The translations under genes were made by a program, and so were the position numbers. From NCBI GenBank assembly GCA_015060045.1, contig SUZH01000004.1, positions 116,620 to 180,619 on the forward strand: a stretch of 64,000 nt of DNA. The letters are read 5' to 3'. The notes beneath the pieces are model-generated. The model made no database searches. It was not told the DNA's origin and worked only from the letters and a program-made list of their open reading frames with translations. This document shows, in pieces, positions 7,925 through 15,403 of the stretch (positions are counted from its first letter, which is position 1; the number at the start of each line of letters is the position of its first letter). Origin of the DNA: Rikenellaceae bacterium. GTDB taxonomy: Bacteria > Bacteroidota > Bacteroidia > Bacteroidales > Rikenellaceae.

Positions 7925-10036
7925 TTATTTCAGGTACTTATCCAACCAACCGAAGAACTCACGGTTCCAAACGAGCGAGTTTTGGGGCTTGAAGACCTGG
8001 TGAGCCTCATTCTCGAACGATACGAGACGCGAGGGAATACCCTTCAGACGGGCTGCCGTGAAGGCCTCGAGCGACTGCGTGTAGGGGATGCGGTAGTCGT
8101 ACTCGCCCGTGATGATTAGGATCGGCGTATCCCACTTATTGACAAACTTGTGGGGCGAGTTGGCATACGAGCGCTGGGCCGTGGCGTTCTTCGTGTCCCA
8201 ATACGAGCCGCCGTAGTCGTTGTTGACGAACCACAGCTCCTCCGTATGTCCATACATCGACTCGAAGTTGAAGATACCGCAGTGGGCAATGAAGGCCTTG
8301 AAACGCTTCTCGTGGTGGCCGGCCAGGAAGTAGACCGAGTAACCGCCATACGAAGCACCTACGCAACCCATGCGCTCCTCGTCAGCCCACGGCTCCTTGG
8401 CAACATCGTCAATGGCCGCGAGGTAGTCGCGGATGTTCTGGCCCGAGTAGTCGCCCGAAATCTGATCCAGCCACTCCTGACCGAACGACGGCAGACCGCG
8501 GCGGTTGGGCGATACGACCACGTAACCCTGAGCGGCCATGAGCTGGAAGTTCCAGCGATAGCTCCACGACTGCGATACGACGCTCTGCGGACCGCCCTGG
8601 CAATAGAGCAGGGTGGGGTATTTCTTCGCGGGGTCAAAGTTGGGGGGCAGGGTCACCCAAACCAGCATCTGCTTGCCGTCGGTGGTCTTTACCCAACGCT
8701 TCTGCACCTCGCCCAGCGTGATCTGATCGTAGATCGGCTGGTTGATGAAGGAGAATTGCTCCATCGTGCCGTTTTGGCCGTTGATCGTGAAGAACTCCGT
8801 GGCCATCGTCAGGCGCGTCACCTCGGCAGCGATCAGATCGCCCACCTTCGTGAAGGCGTTGATGTCGTGGTCACCGCTCGTGAGCACCTCGACCTCACTG
8901 TCGGCAATCTTCACGCGGCAGATCTGGTGCGTAGCCTCGATCGGAGCGATGAAGTAGAGCTCCTCGTTGCCGTTCCACACCGTGTTGGCAGCGTTGTAGT
9001 CGAAGTCTTCGGTCAGGTCGCGCATCTCCTCCGTCGTGGTGTTGTAGATAAACAGACGCTCCTTGTCCGACTCGTTGCCGGCACGGCGCATCGAGCGGAA
9101 GGCGATCCACTCATCCGAGGGCGAGAAGACGGGATATTTGTCGTAACCAGGCATCACATCGCGCGCCTCCTCTGAGGGCTTGCAGATGTTCTTCGTCGTG
9201 CCCGTGGCCACGTCGTAGAGGTAGATATCCGAATCGGTCGAAACAGCATAAGCGGTACCCGTCAGGGGCTTACCCGTGTAGGCCAATACCGTACCGGCAT
9301 TGTTCCAGGCAATCTCGGCCATGTCGAAATAGGGGGCCAACGGAGCATCCCAAGCGGCCTCGGCACCGATGATGTCGATACCCTCGGTGAGCTTGCCGTT
9401 CTCGATGTCGGCTACGAAGATGTGGCGATAGTCGCCCTCCTCCCAGTAGTCCCAGTGGCGTACCATCAGGTCATCGTAGATGCGGGCCTTCGACTTATCC
9501 ATATCCTTGTGTACATCGGCCGAGCGGCGGTCGGCAACGTGTACCGTGCGTACGTACCACGCCTTATCACCCGTGGGGGCAATGCCGTAGCCCTCGATGT
9601 CGAACGTAAAGTCAGAAATCTGCTGCGGATTTTCGCCCTCGGAGGTCATCTGCCAGAGTTGCATCGAACCCGAGCGGTTGGAGAGGAAGTAGATCATCTT
9701 GCCATCAGCGCTCCACGCGGGGGCGGTGGCCGTCGAGGAGGTGTCGCTGAGCTTTACGACCTGCTTCGTAGCGACCTCCTCCTTCCAGAGGGTCGTCACG
9801 CCACGGTTCTCCTGCATCGAGTAGTCGGTCTGGGCATAGAGTAGCCACTTGCCATCGGGCGAGAGCGACGACTGCGAGGCGCGGCTGAATTTCCAAATCA
9901 CCTCGGGCGTGAGGCGAGCCTGCTGGATCTCCTCGGCGGTGAGGCTGTTGTCGATCGTAAGCGGAGCGGGTCGGCAGTCGTCACACGACTGCAGTCCCAA
10001 GGTGGCGAGTGCGATCATGAGTAGGATTTTTTTCAT
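7925..10036 (-). CDS. S9 family serine peptidase, dipeptidyl-peptidase 5-like lipoprotein
   Basis: A 703-residue exopeptidase. It has a lipoprotein signal (LGLQS|C), an N-terminal beta-propeller with TolB/WD40-like repeats (for example SPDGKWLLYAQTD, SADGKMIYFLSNRSGSMQLW, FSPSDEWIAFRSMRR), and a C-terminal alpha/beta-hydrolase domain. The catalytic triad is visible: Ser in GASYGGY (about 560), Asp in GEYDYRIP (about 645), His in NEAHQVF (about 677). This matches prolyl-oligopeptidase-type dipeptidyl or acyl peptidases such as DPP5 of Porphyromonas, which feed peptides to asaccharolytic or mixed fermenters. The lipobox predicts attachment to an envelope membrane facing the periplasm. Single-gene unit with a strong terminator. 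Confidence 0.9.
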   Translation of the reverse strand: MKKILLMIALATLGLQSCDDCRPAPLTIDNSLTAEEIQQARLTPEVIWKFSRASQSSLSPDGKWLLYAQTDYSMQENRGVTTLWKEEVATKQVVKLSDTSSTATAPAWSADGKMIYFLSNRSGSMQLWQMTSEGENPQQISDFTFDIEGYGIAPTGDKAWYVRTVHVADRRSADVHKDMDKSKARIYDDLMVRHWDYWEEGDYRHIFVADIENGKLTEGIDIIGAEAAWDAPLAPYFDMAEIAWNNAGTVLAYTGKPLTGTAYAVSTDSDIYLYDVATGTTKNICKPSEEARDVMPGYDKYPVFSPSDEWIAFRSMRRAGNESDKERLFIYNTTTEEMRDLTEDFDYNAANTVWNGNEELYFIAPIEATHQICRVKIADSEVEVLTSGDHDINAFTKVGDLIAAEVTRLTMATEFFTINGQNGTMEQFSFINQPIYDQITLGEVQKRWVKTTDGKQMLVWVTLPPNFDPAKKYPTLLYCQGGPQSVVSQSWSYRWNFQLMAAQGYVVVSPNRRGLPSFGQEWLDQISGDYSGQNIRDYLAAIDDVAKEPWADEERMGCVGASYGGYSVYFLAGHHEKRFKAFIAHCGIFNFESMYGHTEELWFVNNDYGGSYWDTKNATAQRSYANSPHKFVNKWDTPILIITGEYDYRIPYTQSLEAFTAARLKGIPSRLVSFENEAHQVFKPQNSLVWNREFFGWLDKYLK

Positions 10037-10041
10037 TTTCG

Positions 10042-10072
10042 TTGCGGTTTTTCGTGTTTATGTCTAAATTTG
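10042..10072 (+). promoter_or_regulatory. Promoter of the Nudix-Omp85-Ldt unit
   Basis: TTG at 10042-10044, 20 bases, TAAATTTG at 10065-10072. The predicted start is about 10 bases before the Nudix ATG. Confidence 0.7.
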
Positions 10073-10089
10073 TAGTCTAATAGCGAATT

Positions 10090-10704
10090 ATGAAACAAAC
10101 GATCTATTTCCAGGATAAATCGCTCATCTTTAGTAAAGTGCGATCCGAATCGGAGGGGTTTGTGTGTCCTGCCGAGGAGGCCGTTTCGCTCGATAGAGCG
10201 AAGGTACTGAAAATTTTCGAAAATCACAACTCCCTGACCCAGCTTTGCACCGATCCCGAGGCGGCCTTTCGCCGCTTTGCCGAGGAGTTTACGGTGGTCG
10301 AGGCTGCCGGTGGTGTCGTGGTGAACGGGCGGGGCGAGTGGCTCATGATCCATCGCAACGACCGTTGGGATCTGCCCAAAGGACATGTCGAGCCGGGCGA
10401 GAGTTTCGACCGTTGTGCCGAGCGCGAGATCGAGGAGGAGACGGGTGTCAAGGCCAAGGTGCTGCGCCCGTTGTGTGATACGTGGCATGCATACTATTTC
10501 CCGCGCACTGCACGTTGGGAGTTAAAGCGTACCCATTGGTATTTGTTGCGCTCGACCGATCAGCATGCGCTGGTGCCGCAGACCGAGGAGGGTATCGAGG
10601 CGGTTGCCTGGTGTAAGCAGTCGGCCGTGGATGATTGTTTGAAGCAGAGCTACCCGACGATTCGGTGTGTGGTGGAGGCTTTGCGAGTTGTCGTCCGCAA
10701 ATAA
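10090..10704 (+). CDS. Nudix hydrolase
   Basis: A 204-residue protein. The Nudix box G-x5-E-x7-REUxEExGU is complete (GHVEPGESFDRCAEREIEEETGV, about residues 98-120), with the metal-binding REIEEE. It is preceded by a 70-residue N-terminal segment unlike the Nudix fold. The substrate cannot be read from the sequence; such enzymes hydrolyse nucleoside diphosphates linked to another moiety. It is the first gene of a run with an Omp85-like protein and an L,D-transpeptidase. Confidence 0.88.
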   Translation: MKQTIYFQDKSLIFSKVRSESEGFVCPAEEAVSLDRAKVLKIFENHNSLTQLCTDPEAAFRRFAEEFTVVEAAGGVVVNGRGEWLMIHRNDRWDLPKGHVEPGESFDRCAEREIEEETGVKAKVLRPLCDTWHAYYFPRTARWELKRTHWYLLRSTDQHALVPQTEEGIEAVAWCKQSAVDDCLKQSYPTIRCVVEALRVVVRK

Positions 10705-10741
10705 AGGATTGTATCGGGTTGTATCGCGTGCATGCGTGCGT

Positions 10742-12598
10742 ATGAAGATGTTTGGTGGAAAATATCGCCTGTGGATGTTGTTGCTGCTCATGGTATGGGC
10801 CGTAACAACCGCCTATGCCGATGATCCACCGCAGGTCAAAGCGACACCGTCACGCTTTATTCCCGCTGAAGGTGGAGCGCCCGATAGCCTCGATTTGCGC
10901 CAACAGCAGACCAACGCACGCATCTACGACAGCATCCGCGTCAAAAGCGGCCGCTCGCGTTTTGCCAAGATGCTCTATAGCTCGCTGATTCGTCCCGTGC
11001 GCGATACTACGTCGCGTGGCCGCATTGTGGACGAGACACGTCAATTGGCACGTTATGCAGGTAAGCGTATCCACACGATTTCGATCGAGCGTCTGCGTCC
11101 GTTCAATGCCGATGGAAATTGGTTGCAGCGCACGGCCAACAACCTTCACAACCTGACCAATCTCGGCATCATCCAACGCGAGTTGATGTTCGCGGAGGGG
11201 GAGCAGTTCGATCCCGATCTGGTGGTGCGTAACAAGCAGTTGTTGCAGTCGCGCCGCAGCATTGCCGATGTGGATGTGCGTGTTATGATCGATACGCTCG
11301 ATACGACGCAGGTGCATGTGGTGATTCGTACGCGCGATAGCTGGACCATTGATGTCGATGCCGGCCTGCACTCGGGACACGAACTGTCGGTCGGCCTTTC
11401 GGAGTTGAATATGTGGGGTCGCGGTCATGAGCTGCGCCTCGAAACGAACTTCAATTACCGCAACTTTCGCTATGGCGGCAACGTGGTCGAATACCGCGTG
11501 CCGAATATGTTCGGATCCTTCTATGAGTTTGATTTTCAGGCCGGCCGTGCCTTTAATCGCTCCCGTTTCGGTGTGGAGTTGCAGCACAAATTCCTGAAAA
11601 AGACCGACTACATGGTCGGCGTGGAGTACCTGCGCTCGAAGGAGAAACATCGCTACTACGATCGCGATACGACCGAGCTCGTCAATAGTCGTCGGTTCAA
11701 TCTCTGGGGTGGTTATTCCCACTATTTCCCCTCGATGCATGCCAGCCTCTACGCCACGGGACGCTATCACTATCAGCGTTTCTTAATGCGCCCTGAGGAT
11801 ACGTCACCCACGCATCACCCCCTGCTGCACGACCGTGATCTGGCGTTGGCCTCCGTGGGCCTGTATCGCGAGGATTTCCACTCGGCGACGATGATCTATG
11901 GCTACGGTAAGCGCGAGTACCTCTCTTCGGGATTCCGTACCGAGCTGACCGCCGGCTACCAGTGGGGTGAATTTGGCAATGATCTCTACCTGGGACTTTC
12001 GCATACGATGGGTGGTTTTGCGCCGTTCGGCTATCTGATGGGGCGCATCGATGCCGGAAGTTATATCGACCGCCAACACGATTGGCATCGCACGGCGATC
12101 GATGCACAGATCCGCTGGTTCTCGAACCTGTTACGTTCGCGCCGTACGTCGATTCGCCAATTTGTCGGTTTGAGCTATGCCCAGGGATGGGGACGTCTGA
12201 CGGGTGCCGACGAGTGGTTGCGCTACACGGAGGATGTCGATATTCCCGTCTTGGATGAGAATATCCTGGGTAATACGCGCATGGTCTTGAATGTCGAGAC
12301 GGTGCTCTTTACCCCCTACGAGCCGCTGGGCTTTAAGATGGCCTTCTTTACCTTCTTCGATGCGGGATTGTTGGGCTACCACGACAATGTCTTTAAGAAC
12401 GATCCCTATTTCGCCCTCGGTTTTGGTGTGCGTGTGCGAAACGAGCGCCTCGTATTCCGTACCCTGCAGTTGCGTCTCGGTATTGCCTTTGGCCGCCACG
12501 GATGGGCCGATAGCAATTGGATCTACGTCTCTTCGGAACCTGATTTGCAGCAATATCGCTACATGCCGCAATATCCCGATGTGCTAATCTATCGTTAA
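10742..12598 (+). CDS. Omp85/BamA-like outer-membrane protein with POTRA-like region
   Basis: About 618 residues with a signal peptide (KYRLWMLLLLMVWAVTTAYAD). Residues roughly 100-200 look like a POTRA-type periplasmic region (AGKRIHTISIERLRPF, RSIADVDVRVMIDTLDTTQVHVVIRTRD), followed by a C-terminal beta-barrel (VDAGLHSGHELSVGLSELNMWGRGHELRLETNFNYRNFRYGG onward) of TamA/ShlB/BamA character. It probably inserts or secretes outer-membrane components, but the client is unknown. The start is placed at the ATG at 10742 because the signal peptide follows it; a second ATG at 10748 is also possible. A start further upstream would overlap the Nudix gene and add a non-signal sequence. Confidence 0.75.
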   Translation: MKMFGGKYRLWMLLLLMVWAVTTAYADDPPQVKATPSRFIPAEGGAPDSLDLRQQQTNARIYDSIRVKSGRSRFAKMLYSSLIRPVRDTTSRGRIVDETRQLARYAGKRIHTISIERLRPFNADGNWLQRTANNLHNLTNLGIIQRELMFAEGEQFDPDLVVRNKQLLQSRRSIADVDVRVMIDTLDTTQVHVVIRTRDSWTIDVDAGLHSGHELSVGLSELNMWGRGHELRLETNFNYRNFRYGGNVVEYRVPNMFGSFYEFDFQAGRAFNRSRFGVELQHKFLKKTDYMVGVEYLRSKEKHRYYDRDTTELVNSRRFNLWGGYSHYFPSMHASLYATGRYHYQRFLMRPEDTSPTHHPLLHDRDLALASVGLYREDFHSATMIYGYGKREYLSSGFRTELTAGYQWGEFGNDLYLGLSHTMGGFAPFGYLMGRIDAGSYIDRQHDWHRTAIDAQIRWFSNLLRSRRTSIRQFVGLSYAQGWGRLTGADEWLRYTEDVDIPVLDENILGNTRMVLNVETVLFTPYEPLGFKMAFFTFFDAGLLGYHDNVFKNDPYFALGFGVRVRNERLVFRTLQLRLGIAFGRHGWADSNWIYVSSEPDLQQYRYMPQYPDVLIYR

Positions 12599-12611
12599 TT
12601 TTTTTGAGCTT

Positions 12612-13184
12612 ATGAAATATTTATACAAACTGCTGTTACTCCCTTTGTGTCTGCTGGTTTCTTGTGCTACGCAGAAAAATCCCTCGGCTGTGCGAGTCGT
12701 GGAGGTCCCCGTACGCGTTGAAGTCCCCGTTGAGGTGCAGGTCGAAAAGCCCCACTCTTCGCTGCAACGCCAGTCAGGCATGATTCTTATCTCGAAGCGC
12801 GAGATGCGCCTGACGCTGCTCGATTCGCTCCAAAATCCACAGCTTGTCATGCCGATTGCCTGCGGTAAGAATTACGGCCAAAAAAAGGAGGAGGGCGATA
12901 TGAAGACCCCCGAGGGTGACTTTACGATCCGCGAGATCAATGACTCCTCGGCCTGGAAACACGACTTTAAGGATGGCTTGGGCATGATCGAAGGGGCCTA
13001 TGGACCCTATTTTATCCGCCTCTGGACCAACCCCCATACGGGTATCGGCATTCATGGCACGCACCTGCCTACTTCGATCGGCTCGCGTGCCACCGAGGGG
13101 TGTATCCGCCTCGCGAACGACGATTTAAGGGAGTTGGTGCGCTATATCTATGTGGGCATGCCCGTCCGCATCCTGGCTGATTAG
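12612..13184 (+). CDS. L,D-transpeptidase (YkuD domain) lipoprotein
   Basis: A 190-residue lipoprotein: lipobox LLVS|C (Cys18), then a valine/proline-rich linker (VEVPVRVEVPVEVQVEK), then a YkuD catalytic domain. The catalytic pair is His149 in GIGIHGTHLP and Cys164 in TEGCIRLAND. The usual His before GC is Glu here (TEGC rather than SHGC). The enzyme makes 3-3 peptidoglycan cross-links or attaches proteins to peptidoglycan. The gene lies 13 bases after the Omp85-like gene, so they are probably cotranscribed and both act on the envelope. Confidence 0.9.
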   Translation: MKYLYKLLLLPLCLLVSCATQKNPSAVRVVEVPVRVEVPVEVQVEKPHSSLQRQSGMILISKREMRLTLLDSLQNPQLVMPIACGKNYGQKKEEGDMKTPEGDFTIREINDSSAWKHDFKDGLGMIEGAYGPYFIRLWTNPHTGIGIHGTHLPTSIGSRATEGCIRLANDDLRELVRYIYVGMPVRILAD

Positions 13185-13216
13185 TGCATTCGGTCGATTT
13201 GCCGAGCGATTGATGT

Positions 13217-13243
13217 AGGGGAGTGGTGTACTACCACTCCTCT
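13217..13243 (+). terminator. Terminator of the Ldt unit
   Basis: 11-bp stem (13217-13227 with 13233-13243, one G-U pair) and a 5-base loop, followed by a T/C-rich tract. It overlaps the 3' end of the acidic ORF on the other strand. Confidence 0.6.
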
Positions 13244-13428
13244 TCTTCGTCCTCCTCGTCGAGTTCCTCCAAATCCCAATCCTCCTCCTCGAGATCGTCG
13301 AAATCCTCGTCATCCGGATGCTCCCAATCCTCCGATTCGTCCCAAAGTTCCTCTTCGATTTGTTCCGCCTTCGGTTTGAGTAGCTGACTGCTCAACCAAG
13401 CCCCGAATAACCACTCCCAAAGTGCCAT
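13231..13428 (-). CDS. Small, extremely acidic hypothetical protein
   Basis: A 65-residue reading frame. An N-terminal amphipathic/aromatic segment (MALWEWLFGAWLSSQLLKP) is followed by a tail of Asp, Glu and Trp ending in LDEEDEEEEW. I do not recognise a family. The ATG at 13428 is only 33 bases after a strong terminator stem, and the 3' end is folded into the Ldt terminator, so the gene is boxed in between two stops. No consensus -7 box fits the short gap (the best is TTTCTTTG). Calmodulin-like or DNA-mimic activity would be speculation. It may be a real microprotein or a low-complexity accident. Confidence 0.5.
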   Translation of the reverse strand: MALWEWLFGAWLSSQLLKPKAEQIEEELWDESEDWEHPDDEDFDDLEEEDWDLEELDEEDEEEEW

Positions 13429-13461
13429 AACGTGCCAGTTTTAGGTTTACAGCACAAAGAA

Positions 13462-13500
13462 AGAGCGGAGGAGTGTCAATTTCTGACACTCCTCCGCTCT
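13462..13500. terminator. Strong bidirectional terminator
   Basis: Perfect 17-bp stem (13462-13478 with 13484-13500), 5-base loop. It follows the - strand beta-barrel gene pair by 20 bases; T-rich sequence flanks both sides. Confidence 0.88.
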
Positions 13501-13520
13501 TTTATCTATTCGGTCGTAAT

Positions 13521-14366
13521 TTAGTACTTCTTGGCCATCCCTTTTTTGTTCCAAAGGTGGAAGGTCATGCCGAAATTGATGTCGGCCAGATTGAGGCGGA
13601 ACTGCATCTTCGAGGCGCGACGCGAACCGGTCTTTTCGCCTGCATCGTTGAACTGCTCGACCGAGGTGTATTGAATACCGCCAAGGCCGATCGAAACGGT
13701 GGCGCATACCGACGGGAAAATATAGACCGCAACACCCGGATTGAAGCCGATCTTGAACTTCATGTTCTTGCTTTCGGTGTATTTCGGCGTCTCGCCCGAG
13801 GTGTTGATAAACTCGCCACTACCGAACTGCATCGAGCCCTCGATCTCGGCAAAGAGTCCAAACTGACCGCGCGCATCCAACGCCAGGTAGGAGCGGTGGA
13901 AGGCAGCCACCGAATAGCTGTGGTTGATGAGCTGCATCCCCTCGATGTTCATCGAGATGTCGTTTTGCTCGCCCAAATCGAGGCTCATGCTACCCAAGTC
14001 GCCGTCCAGGTATTGATATCCCAGACGCAAACCGATCAGGCGGTTATCGCGGTAGAAATAGCCAAAGAAGGGCTTGACGGTGGTCAATGCACCCTCCAAG
14101 TTGATGTTGTCAAGATAGACCCAGAAGTCGGTATCCTCGCTCGAAAGCGTGCCATACGAGGCGGTGAGTCCGATGAGAAACTCGCCCTTGTAGCCAAACG
14201 GCGTACCGGCAGCTTTGCGGTTGATACGCTGGAAGCGTGAAGCCTTCACGGGCGTATCAACAGCCTCCGCGGGCTGGGTAAAGTCGATAGTCTGCTGGGC
14301 ACGGAGCAGGGTTGCCGTGCAAAGGATCGTCAGCAGGAGAAGGATCGTTTTTCGCATCATAACCAT
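13521..14366 (-). CDS. Outer-membrane beta-barrel protein (hypothetical, paralogue of the next gene)
   Basis: A 281-residue protein with a signal peptide (RKTILLLLTILCTATLLRAQ) and alternating strands (GEFLIGLTASYGTL, LIGLRLGYQYLDG, YLALDARGQFGLFAEIEG) typical of a small outer-membrane beta-barrel. Its C-terminal part (RRASKMQFRLNLADINFG) resembles that of the upstream gene (RRSSNMNFKVNLLSIGVG), so the two look like tandem paralogues. The start codon overlaps the upstream stop (TAATG), which suggests coupled translation. No specific function can be assigned. Confidence 0.7.
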   Translation of the reverse strand: MVMMRKTILLLLTILCTATLLRAQQTIDFTQPAEAVDTPVKASRFQRINRKAAGTPFGYKGEFLIGLTASYGTLSSEDTDFWVYLDNINLEGALTTVKPFFGYFYRDNRLIGLRLGYQYLDGDLGSMSLDLGEQNDISMNIEGMQLINHSYSVAAFHRSYLALDARGQFGLFAEIEGSMQFGSGEFINTSGETPKYTESKNMKFKIGFNPGVAVYIFPSVCATVSIGLGGIQYTSVEQFNDAGEKTGSRRASKMQFRLNLADINFGMTFHLWNKKGMAKKY

Positions 14367-15166
14367 TACAAATAGAAGGATACGCCCACGCCGATCGAGA
14401 GCAGATTAACTTTGAAATTCATGTTCGAGGAGCGACGATGACCCACCGTGACCTGGTTGTGTACCTGCTCCACATCCGAGAAACTGATACCCATCACGCC
14501 GATATTGACCTCGATGGCCACATCGTTCGTTGCGAAGGCCATCAGACCGGGCGATACGCCGAGCGAGATCGTGTAGCCCTTCTCGTAGGTACCGCGAATG
14601 GGCTGATCGGCGGCAAAGATCGCCTCCGTACCACCTGCACCGAGCGAAATCTCGTTGAAGATGGCAAAACGCTTGCTCTTGCCCAGGGGAATGTACTGAC
14701 GCCAGATGGCCGATGCCGAGTAGGTGTGCTTGACCGCCTTGTAGCTGTCTACGACAATCTCGGTGCCGGTCTCCTCGTCACCAAACTTAAGGTCGGCGCT
14801 GTCGATCGTGAGGTTCGAGCGCGAATAGATGCCTCGCACACCGATCGCCATGTTGTCGCGAATGGCATAAGCCACCATCGGGCTGACACGGAAATTGTAA
14901 CCCTCCGACTCGATGTTCTCGACCACCATGAAGGTGTAGTTGTTGTTGGCATGGGTCGAATAGGAGACGGCCGCACCGGTGATCACCTGCCCTTTGGGAA
15001 TAAAGACATTCTTCAGGTTGGTGATACCGCGCTGGCGGATGCGTTCGGCTCGCGTGAGCGAATCGGGCCGATGCGAATCGAGCGGCTGAGCCATCGTGAC
15101 TGCCGCGCTGATCAGCATCCCGATGAGCAGGAGCGAACGGAGATATTTGACTTTGGTTTTCATCAT
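14366..15166 (-). CDS. Outer-membrane beta-barrel protein (hypothetical)
   Basis: About 266 residues from the ATG at 15166 (MMKTKVKYLRSLLLIGML...), chosen because the signal peptide starts there and a consensus promoter ends at 15186, excluding longer forms. The mature part has beta-strand patterning (ITGAAVSYSTHANNNYTFMV, MAIGVRGIYSRSNLTID) and ends in VGVSFYL. It is the first gene of a two-gene unit with a related barrel protein. No function recognised. Confidence 0.7.
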   Translation of the reverse strand: MMKTKVKYLRSLLLIGMLISAAVTMAQPLDSHRPDSLTRAERIRQRGITNLKNVFIPKGQVITGAAVSYSTHANNNYTFMVVENIESEGYNFRVSPMVAYAIRDNMAIGVRGIYSRSNLTIDSADLKFGDEETGTEIVVDSYKAVKHTYSASAIWRQYIPLGKSKRFAIFNEISLGAGGTEAIFAADQPIRGTYEKGYTISLGVSPGLMAFATNDVAIEVNIGVMGISFSDVEQVHNQVTVGHRRSSNMNFKVNLLSIGVGVSFYL

Positions 15167-15185
15167 GATTTTATACGCATTGGCG

Positions 15186-15217
15186 CAAATATAGGTAAAA
15201 GGAACTTTGCTACCCAA
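15186..15217 (-). promoter_or_regulatory. Promoter of the twin beta-barrel unit
   Basis: Reverse strand TTG (15217-15215), 21 bases, TATATTTG (15193-15186). About 20 bases before the chosen start. Confidence 0.7.
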
Positions 15218-15365
15218 TAAATTCAACGAATCACCTGTTTTTTATCATGAAAAGCAGGTTTTTCCGTTTATGGCCGAAATTTGGCGTTTGTGGTGAAAAT
15301 CAATTTGTTTGTGATGAAATCGCTATATCTCATTGAATAGATTTTCGATCTCGCATGCTGTGTTT

Positions 15366-15373
15366 TATTTTTG
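15366..15373 (+). promoter_or_regulatory. Probable -7 element for the surface lipoprotein operon
   Basis: TATTTTTG matches TAnnTTTG in an AT-rich 237-base gap between divergent units. It is 31-43 bases before the first gene, depending on the start used. No well-placed TTG at -33. Otherwise I see nothing gene-like in 15218-15403. Confidence 0.55.
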
Positions 15374-15403
15374 CATACGTAAAATTGTATATATAAGTAT
15401 ATT

